A model generated the notes under the pieces. It was not told where the DNA came from. It saw only the letters and a program-made list of their open reading frames with translations, and did no database searches. A program made the position numbers and the translations under genes. Of a stretch of 64,000 nucleotides of DNA, positions 58,318 to 64,000 are shown one piece after another. Source of the stretch: JAWKIW01 sp046331175. Lineage in GTDB: Bacteria > Actinomycetota > Acidimicrobiia > Acidimicrobiales > Acidimicrobilacustridaceae. The first letter of the stretch is position 1. Each line of letters begins with the position of its first letter. The DNA lies in contig JAXLRI010000003.1 of the NCBI GenBank assembly GCA_046331175.1, forward strand, positions 620,001 to 684,000, in the 5' to 3' direction.

Positions 58318-59985
58318 TCACGCCCGGGGCACGATCACGGTCACCGACATCGGCGGGAGGGTGGCCCGGTAGGCGTTGGTCGCCACCGGGCTGATGGCGG
58401 GCTGGGCCACCGGTTGGGCCCCGCCGGCGGCGGTCACGTTCCACACGTCGGCCGTGCCGAAGGCGTGCGGGTGGCTGAGGCGGATGCCGGCCGTCTTGGC
58501 CGACGTCGACTTGTTGATCGCCACCAGCACCACCCGGTTCGGGTTGGCGGCGTCGTAGCTGGCGTAGACGGTGGCGGTCGCGGTGTCCGACGTCGAGGCG
58601 CTGATCGAGGTGTCGCCGAAGGCGTGGCCGGCGCCGTCGTAGTTCCGGAACGCCTCGAAGGCGGCGTAGGTGAAGCGCTCGTCGCCGTTGAGCGGCCACA
58701 TGGCCGCCATCGAGACGCCCTCCCGCCCGAAGATGCCGAGGACGTCGGCCGAGGCCACCGCCCCGGAGATGTCGGTCCCGCCGCCGTAGTTCCACTCGGT
58801 CACCGCCAGGCCGGTGCCCGGGTAGTGGGCGGCGATCCGGTCCTTGGTGCGGGGCAGCAGCCGGATGGCCCCGTAGCCGTAGTCGGTGGTGATCCACGAG
58901 TCCTCGACGTAGGTCGGGTCCCACAGCGAGCGGGGGGCTTGCACCCGGGCGGCGACCACGGCGGCGCCGGTGTCGGCGCCGGTGATGCGGACGCCACCGC
59001 CCTTGGCCTCGGGGTACCAGTGCAGGTCGAGGTCGTCGAGCAGCCGGCCGCCGTTGGCGGTGTCGGCCGCCTTCATCTGGTCGAGGTACCAATCCAAGAA
59101 GTTGCCTTTGCCGGACTGGTCGGGGGCGTTCTGGAGGGTCTCGAACCCGTAGAACCCGTAGCTCACCGGCCCCGAGACCTTGGCGCCGGGCCATCCCCGC
59201 TTGATCGCCTTGGCGTACTCGACGCTGCGGTTGACCAGCTCGGCGTAGCCGACGGCGTTGGGGTGGACCTCGGCGTGGGTCGCCGACCACAGGTCGGGCT
59301 CGTTGTCGAGGCTGAACCGGACGTTGGCCCCACCCGAGCTCGCCTTGAGCCACGCGGCGTACTCGTCCTCGTACACCGCCGCGTCGGTGGCGTCGGGGGT
59401 GGCCGACAAGGCGGTGGGCTTGGTCGCCTTGTTCTGCTTGAACCGCACGCTCAAGTAGTTCGGCGTGTTGCGCACGTCGCAACCGCCGTTCTTGTCGGCG
59501 GCCACGTAGTCGACGATCGGCACCGTGACGAGCGAGGCGGCGCCGACCGAGGCGGCCTGGGACACCGTCGGCGTGACCGCGGCGCCGGGGCTGTTCGACG
59601 ACGACAGGTAGCCGTCGTTCTGGAAGCACCAGTCGCTGCCGGCGTTGGAGGCGTTGTTCTCCCAGTTGTAGGCGGTCCAGCGGTTGCCGCCCAGGCGCAC
59701 CAGGCCGGGGCGCACGCCCGCCGGGGGCATGCCGTTGGTGCCGTAGATGAGCGGCGAGATGGCCCGGACCCCGGTTGTGGAGCTGATCGTGAGGGCGACG
59801 TCGGCCGCGCCGGGGTCACCGGGCGTGAGCGGTGCGCCGGTCGTGGTCGTGGATCCCGTCGGCGGAGGGGTGGGGGCGACGCAGGCTCCCAGCGCCAGCG
59901 CGGCGGTGACGGCCACCGCGCCGCAGCGGCCGACGTCGTGCCCCCGACTCCCCCGGCCCGAACCGCCGGTGCTGCGACCTCGCAT
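58318..59985 (-). CDS. Secreted glycoside hydrolase family 44 lipoprotein
   Basis: A 555-residue exported enzyme. A long basic start precedes a hydrophobic segment with lipobox LGAC, then a Pro/Thr spacer. RLGGNRWTAYNWENNASNAGS and SPLIYGTNGMP are diagnostic of GH44 endoglucanases/mannanases. The acid/base Glu229 is in LDNEPDLW and the nucleophile Glu397 in AVTEWNYGGG, both intact. The C-terminal about 90 residues form the beta-sandwich (VLVAINKSTSAKTAGIRL). It should cut beta-glucan or mannan outside the cell. GAGGGG lies just before the ATG. Confidence 0.92.
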   Translation of the reverse strand: MRGRSTGGSGRGSRGHDVGRCGAVAVTAALALGACVAPTPPPTGSTTTTGAPLTPGDPGAADVALTISSTTGVRAISPLIYGTNGMPPAGVRPGLVRLGGNRWTAYNWENNASNAGSDWCFQNDGYLSSSNSPGAAVTPTVSQAASVGAASLVTVPIVDYVAADKNGGCDVRNTPNYLSVRFKQNKATKPTALSATPDATDAAVYEDEYAAWLKASSGGANVRFSLDNEPDLWSATHAEVHPNAVGYAELVNRSVEYAKAIKRGWPGAKVSGPVSYGFYGFETLQNAPDQSGKGNFLDWYLDQMKAADTANGGRLLDDLDLHWYPEAKGGGVRITGADTGAAVVAARVQAPRSLWDPTYVEDSWITTDYGYGAIRLLPRTKDRIAAHYPGTGLAVTEWNYGGGTDISGAVASADVLGIFGREGVSMAAMWPLNGDERFTYAAFEAFRNYDGAGHAFGDTSISASTSDTATATVYASYDAANPNRVVLVAINKSTSAKTAGIRLSHPHAFGTADVWNVTAAGGAQPVAQPAISPVATNAYRATLPPMSVTVIVPRA

Positions 59986-60082
59986 GACCCCTCGCTTCCC
60001 CGAACCGGGTGTCGTCCCCCTGCGCCGCGCACCACGCTCGCCGCGCCCTGGGCCGTTCGGCCTAGGTCGTGTGCACTATGCG

Positions 60083-60100
60083 TCGGCCGCCTGCGGCCGA
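60083..60100 (-). terminator. Stem-loop downstream of the DUF5685-like gene
   Basis: TCGGCCGC pairs perfectly with GCGGCCGA across two bases (a working loop of four if the closing pair opens). It lies about 45 bp after the stop of the leftward gene and before the GH44 promoter region. Confidence 0.5.
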
Positions 60101-60143
60101 GACTTGAGCACGAATCGGGCGCCATCGGGGATCGCCCCCCGGA

Positions 60144-61325
60144 TCAGCAGTCGCAGCAGTCGCAGCAATCGCAACAATCACAGCAATCACAGCAGTCGCA
60201 GCCGCTGCAGCACCCGCCGCCGCCCTCGTCGGGGGGCATGGCCTGGGCGCGACGCTGGGCCTCCGCCTGGGCTGGATCCATCGGCGGCACCTGCGGCACC
60301 GTCGGGGGGACCTCGCCGCCGGCACCGGGCCCGACGCCGGGCCGGAAGCCGGGGAAGGCCAGGCCGGTGACGACCGCGACGCGCGTGAGGATCCGGGCGG
60401 CGCGGCCGGCCGCCGCCACCTCGGTGGCGGCGCGGGAGCGGCAGGCGGTGGTGTGCTCGTGCCCTGTGGCGTGGTGCAGGGCCCGGCGCCCAGCCCGGTC
60501 GACCTGGTCGACCACGACGGCTCGGGCCAGGTCGGGGCGCACCAGGTCGAGCCGGTCGAAGGCGGCGGCCAGCCGCTCCTGGGCGTCGGTGCGGAGCCGT
60601 CGGGCCAGGGCCCGGCGGGCGTCGGGGTCGGCCTCGGCGGCCACGAGCGGGTTGAAGCGTCCAGCGACGACGTCGTCGTCCTCGTCGACGATCGCATCGA
60701 TCAGGTAGGTCAGGCGTCCGAACATCGACCCGAGGTCGGCCAGCGCGTCGGCGTTGGCGGGCACACCGGCCAAGGTGGCGGTGTGCGCGAAGGCAGCGGC
60801 TGCGGCCACCTCGGTGGGGGCGACGTAGTGGTCGAACGAGGCACTCGGATCGCGCTGGCGCTGCTCGCTCTCGGCGATCGCGCCCTCGAGGGCGCTGGTG
60901 TCGAAGGCGACGGCTGCTCCGGCTCGAGCCCCGGCCGCACGCCAGCGCCGGGCCACGTAGCGCGCTGCGCCCGGCACCCGGCCGGGGAGGCCGTCGCCGT
61001 CGAGCGCGTGGTCGTCGACCTTGGTGGCCGCCATGGTCAGCGAGACGGCCACCGCGTGGCCGGTGGCCGCCTCACCGGAGGTGACCACCGCGGCGGGCCG
61101 CATGCCTCGCAGCGCGCAGGACCCAGCCTGGCGTCGCTCGAGCGGCGCGTCTCGCTGGGCTTCGACCAGGATCGACAGCACCACGGCGTCGACGTTGGTG
61201 GTGACGCGAGCGCTGTGGCCGTGGGCGTCGCGCAGCCCGAGGCAGAGGCCGCAGAGGTGGCTCATCCACTCGCGGTGCAGCTCGGCACCCAGCGTGTGGC
61301 GACAGGGCTTGGCGATCCCGAACAC
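60144..61325 (-). CDS. DUF5685-like protein with Cys-Asp repeat tail
   Basis: A 393-residue protein. The N-terminus (FGIAKPCRHTLG...HLCGLCLGLRDAHGH, then TNVDAVVLSIL) matches DUF5685, an actinobacterial family of unknown function with a conserved CGLC-like motif. Residues about 165-280 are helical with GSMFGRLTYLIDAIVDEDDDVVAGRFNPL, a Asp-rich helix that may bind metal. After a Pro-rich linker the last 22 residues contain 14 Cys and 6 Asp in CC-Asp repeats. Cys and Asp codons alternate TGC/TGT and GAC/GAT. CAGGCT lies six bases before the GTG. No partner is evident; the neighbours are a surface protein and a GH44. Confidence 0.8.
   Translation of the reverse strand: MFGIAKPCRHTLGAELHREWMSHLCGLCLGLRDAHGHSARVTTNVDAVVLSILVEAQRDAPLERRQAGSCALRGMRPAAVVTSGEAATGHAVAVSLTMAATKVDDHALDGDGLPGRVPGAARYVARRWRAAGARAGAAVAFDTSALEGAIAESEQRQRDPSASFDHYVAPTEVAAAAAFAHTATLAGVPANADALADLGSMFGRLTYLIDAIVDEDDDVVAGRFNPLVAAEADPDARRALARRLRTDAQERLAAAFDRLDLVRPDLARAVVVDQVDRAGRRALHHATGHEHTTACRSRAATEVAAAGRAARILTRVAVVTGLAFPGFRPGVGPGAGGEVPPTVPQVPPMDPAQAEAQRRAQAMPPDEGGGGCCSGCDCCDCCDCCDCCDCCDC
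60147..60212 (-). repeat. Coding CC-Asp repeat
   Basis: Nine-base repeats encode Cys-Cys-Asp units at the 3' end of the DUF5685-like gene. Synonymous differences between units (TGC/TGT, GAC/GAT) show that the peptide, not only the DNA, has been kept. Confidence 0.85.
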
Positions 61326-61397
61326 GGCGCCAGCCTGGCACAGCGGCGTCGGCTTGGCGCGGAGGACCGACCCCGCGAGGCGGCGACGGCGGGAGGG

Positions 61398-64000
61398 CTA
61401 GGAGTACCAGCCGACGACGTCGGCGATGACGTCGACGCTGCCGGCGTTGTTGAACACCGACACCGTCCCGTCGGCCCCCACCCGCGCCATCACCAGGTTG
61501 GGCACGGTCTGGCCCGCCACGAAGTTCAGGTTCGACGCCGTGGGCATGGGCACGCCCGTCGGCCAGACGGTGAGGAACGCTGGAGCGGTCGGGCCGGTCA
61601 CGGTGATGTTCAGCACGACCGCCGACACGCCGCTGCTCGGCACGCCGTTGAGGCCGCCCACGCCGGTGACCTTGAAGCTGAGCGACTGGCCCGGGCCCAG
61701 CTTCGTGCTCGTGCCGCCGGTGCCGTCGCGGGTGTCGAGGATGCGCGACGGGGTCATGCCGACGAAGCCGCCGTTGCTCGCCGCCGGCGGGGCAGGGGCG
61801 AAGAAGCCGACGACGTCGGCGATGACGTTGGTGGTGCCGGCGTTGTTGAAGATGCTGATCTGGCCGTTGGCGCCGACGGGCACCACCACCAGGTTGGGCA
61901 CGGTCTGGCCGGCCAGGAAGTTGAGGTTCGAGGCCAGGGGCGCGGTCTGCCCGGCGGGGTAGGCCGTGAGGTAGCTGGCGGCGGTCCCGCCGGTGGCGGT
62001 GACGTTGAGCACGACGGCGGTGGCCGACGTCGGCACGCCGCCCCGGCCGACGACGGTGAGGTTGCGCGACTCGCCACCGGCGAGCGGGACGGCGGTCCCG
62101 GCCGGACCGGTGCCCCCGGTGCCGTCGCGGGTGTCGAGGATCCGCGAGGGCGTGAGGGCGTTGTAGCGGTCGCCGCCACCGGTGGTGTCGAACCAGCCGA
62201 CGACGTCGGCGATCACGTTGACGTTGCCGGAGTTGTTGTAGAGGTTGACCGTGCCGTCGGGCCCGACGGTGGTGACCACGAGGTTGGCGACCGTCTGCCC
62301 GGCGCCGAAGTTCAGGTTCGATGCCAGCGGTCGGGCCTGGCCGCCGGGCCACGCGGTGATGAACGACGGTGCGGTGCCGCCGGTGACGGTGACGTTCAGC
62401 ACGACGGCCGAGGCGCCCGTGGCGGGCACGCCGCCGGCCCCGGTGACGTCGAGCGATCGGGTCTGGCCGGCGGTGAACGGGCCGGCCAGGGCCACGTTGG
62501 ACCCCGACCGGGTGTCGAGCACCCGCGAGGGCGGCAGGGCGTGGAAGCCGGTGGCCGGCGGCAGTGCCGGGGTGACGGCGGCCGACGGGCTCGAGGCGGT
62601 GCCCTGGCCTCCCACGGTGCGGGCGGCGACGGTGAACGTGTACGGGGTGCCCAGGGCGAGGCCCGGCACGATGGCGGCGGTGCCGGGGCCGTCGACGTTG
62701 ACCGTCGCCCCCCCGGGGTTGGCGGTGACCTGGTACCCGATGATCGTCTGCCCGCCGTTGTCCGCGGGAGGCGCCCACGTCACCATGGCGGCACTCGTGC
62801 CGGCCGCGGCGGCCACGCCGCTCGGCGCCCCCGGCGGCCGGACGCCGACGTGGGTCCCGAGGGGGGCGGGGAGGTCGCCGGCCTGGCCGACGGTGGTGGT
62901 GGTGCCGGCGGAGGTGAGCACCTGGCCGGTGGACGGGCGCAGGACGGCCAGCTCGGCCCGGGCGTCGCCGTTGACGTCGGTGGCGAACGGGACGTCGCCG
63001 GGCTGGCCGAGCGTGATGGGGTTCCAGCCGGCGAGGCGGACGTAGAACGTCGACTCGGCCGGTCGGTAGACGATGAGGTCGTCGCGGCCGTCGCCGTCGA
63101 CGTCGGCGGCCAGCGGCACGTCGCCGGGCAGGCCCCAGTTGACGACCGAGCCGTCGCCGAAGATCCACTGGCCCTTGCGGAACACGGCCGGCTCGGCCTT
63201 CCCGTCGCCGTTGGTGTCGGCGGCCACCGGCACGTCGCCGGGCTGGCCGCCGAGGGTGATCGTGGTGCCGCCGACGAAGAACCACTGGCCGGTGGCGGGC
63301 CGGTAGATGGCGGGGCGGGTCCAGCCGCCGCCGTCGAGGTCGGCCAGCAGGGGCACGTCGCCGGCCTGGGGGGCCGTGAGCTGGAACGGCCACATGCCCG
63401 AGATGTTGGCGTACCAGATGCCCGACGACGGGCGGTACACGATGGCCTCGGCCTTGGCATCGCCGTTCAGGTCGCCGGCGAGGGGCACATCGCCGGGCAG
63501 GCCCCAGTTGAACGACGAGCCGCCGGTGCCCACCCAGGCGCCCGTCGACGGGCGCCACAGCGGGGTCTCGCCCCGCAGGTCGCCGGTGAGGTCGGTGTCG
63601 GCGGCGGCGCCGGCCATCAGGCGCCAGACCAGCGCCGGCCACTGCGACGCCACCGGGATGCGCCCCGGGCCGCCGGCCGCGACGTCGGCCAGCCCGAGCA
63701 CCTTCCAGGTGCCGGTGGCGGGCGCGTACGTGGCGGGCACGACCTTGCCCTGGCTGCTGTAGTCGGCCGGGACGGGCACCTGGCCGGGACCGCCCAGCGT
63801 GAGGTCGACGAGGCCCTTGATGCGCCACTGGCCGGTGGCCGGGTTGTAGGTGGCCAGCTCGGCCTTGCCGTCGCCGGTGTAGTCGCCGGGCACGGGGATC
63901 AGCCCGGGGCCGCCCCAGACGGCCGACGTGCCGTCGGCGAAGCGCCACGTGCCCGTGGTGGCCTCGTAGGTGGCGGCCTCGACCTTGCCGCTGCCGTCGT
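61398..64000 (-). CDS. Large secreted repeat protein (5' part outside the window)
   Basis: 867 codons are visible; the frame continues past the right edge. From the N-terminal side: a long series of FG-GAP/VCBS-like beta-propeller repeats of about 45-50 residues (VPVPADYSSQGKVVPATYAPATGTWKV; GDLNGDAKAEAIVYRPSSGIWY), with Asp/Asn-Gly-Asp calcium-like loops; a fibronectin type III domain (PGAPSGVAAAAGTSAAMVTW); then three copies of a domain of about 125 residues (boundaries near 62555-62180, 62170-61795 and 61770-61401). Each copy has SR-LDTR at its start, VVLN-TVTG, ASNLNF-AGQTV-NLV and VIADVVGWF at its end. There is no sortase signal at the C-terminus, so it may be released or bound by the repeats. 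Very probably extracellular. Confidence 0.85.
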   Translation of the reverse strand, partial: DGSGKVEAATYEATTGTWRFADGTSAVWGGPGLIPVPGDYTGDGKAELATYNPATGQWRIKGLVDLTLGGPGQVPVPADYSSQGKVVPATYAPATGTWKVLGLADVAAGGPGRIPVASQWPALVWRLMAGAAADTDLTGDLRGETPLWRPSTGAWVGTGGSSFNWGLPGDVPLAGDLNGDAKAEAIVYRPSSGIWYANISGMWPFQLTAPQAGDVPLLADLDGGGWTRPAIYRPATGQWFFVGGTTITLGGQPGDVPVAADTNGDGKAEPAVFRKGQWIFGDGSVVNWGLPGDVPLAADVDGDGRDDLIVYRPAESTFYVRLAGWNPITLGQPGDVPFATDVNGDARAELAVLRPSTGQVLTSAGTTTTVGQAGDLPAPLGTHVGVRPPGAPSGVAAAAGTSAAMVTWAPPADNGGQTIIGYQVTANPGGATVNVDGPGTAAIVPGLALGTPYTFTVAARTVGGQGTASSPSAAVTPALPPATGFHALPPSRVLDTRSGSNVALAGPFTAGQTRSLDVTGAGGVPATGASAVVLNVTVTGGTAPSFITAWPGGQARPLASNLNFGAGQTVANLVVTTVGPDGTVNLYNNSGNVNVIADVVGWFDTTGGGDRYNALTPSRILDTRDGTGGTGPAGTAVPLAGGESRNLTVVGRGGVPTSATAVVLNVTATGGTAASYLTAYPAGQTAPLASNLNFLAGQTVPNLVVVPVGANGQISIFNNAGTTNVIADVVGFFAPAPPAASNGGFVGMTPSRILDTRDGTGGTSTKLGPGQSLSFKVTGVGGLNGVPSSGVSAVVLNITVTGPTAPAFLTVWPTGVPMPTASNLNFVAGQTVPNLVMARVGADGTVSVFNNAGSVDVIADVVGWYS

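Noticed and set aside
1..64000. Insertion sequences, prophage, tRNA or rRNA genes
   Set aside because: No transposase or integrase motifs, no terminal inverted repeats with target duplications, and no cloverleaf or rRNA sequence were recognised by eye. A tRNAscan and IS search would be the decisive check.

Overview
The window is a very GC-rich (roughly 72 %), densely coding bacterial chromosome segment. GTG starts are frequent, there is one TTG start, genes overlap by ATGA/GTGA, and the codon third positions are so GC-rich that long spurious open frames lie opposite most genes. An AftD-like arabinofuranosyltransferase, an F420/deazaflavin-type nitroreductase relative, an LPRTG cell-wall anchor, a LytR-CpsA-Psr protein and surface repeats ending in VIADVVGW-like motifs point to an actinobacterium, most likely of the class Acidimicrobiia (Iamia/Ilumatobacter-like). 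This assignment is inferred from gene content and is not proven. I see no rRNA, tRNA, CRISPR array, prophage or insertion sequence.

Layout. Positions 1-2910 hold a SirB1-like protein (partial), an acyl-CoA synthetase and a glycerophosphodiester phosphodiesterase. Positions 3032-22957 form a cell-envelope island: an LPRTG surface protein; a GT-C-like membrane protein; a methyltransferase and a sulfotransferase-like protein; an acyl-transfer cassette (SGNH protein, malonyl/acyl transferase, MBOAT, ACP, ketosynthase); then a leftward block with a GT39-like mannosyltransferase, a giant AftD-like protein, an acyltransferase-3, an anchored LamG-like protein, a polysaccharide flippase and a methyltransferase. 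Positions 23144-24736 encode a lytic transglycosylase. Positions 25507-31516 are a complete oligopeptide/dipeptide ABC transporter. Positions 31521-33703 hold two AlkA-like DNA glycosylases around a cyclophilin. Positions 33744-41781 are a run of short, mostly single-gene units (zinc ribbon, GAP-family membrane protein, J-domain protein, lipoprotein, GNAT, NADP oxidoreductase, ArsC-like, HD hydrolase and several orphans). Positions 41859-47110 hold an OafA/SGNH acyltransferase, two alpha/beta hydrolases and a matrixin-like metalloprotease. Positions 47130-51943 form a xylose-utilisation locus (GH3 enzyme, xylose isomerase, ROK repressor) with a recognisable XylR-type operator. Positions 51955-54345 hold a deazaflavin-type protein, an ABM monooxygenase and a MatB-like ligase. 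Positions 54415-58068 hold a divergent LCP protein and a potassium channel with RCK-like domains. Positions 58318-64000 hold a GH44 lipoprotein, a DUF5685-like protein with a Cys-Asp tail, and a large repeat surface protein (partial).

How the parts work together. Much of the window builds, decorates or remodels the cell surface: glycan polymerisation and export, glycan acylation, wall attachment (LCP) and murein cleavage. The rest is carbohydrate and peptide scavenging (GH3/XylA, GH44, oligopeptide ABC). The most unusual assembly is the 7.5-12.8 kb cassette. It pairs an MBOAT/SGNH acyl-transfer couple with its own malonyl transferase, ACP and ketosynthase, so the acyl group may be made on site before being placed on a glycan. 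Its first gene is preceded by a 56-bp tandem array in which each copy carries a promoter-like hexamer, a start codon and the first codons of the gene.

Regulation. About twenty genes show a NANNNT hexamer (typically TANNNT or CAGGNT) ending 6-8 nt before the start codon and no Shine-Dalgarno sequence. This is the signature of leaderless transcripts. Four clusters of short tandem repeats lie between genes, and two of them copy the very start or very end of a coding region.
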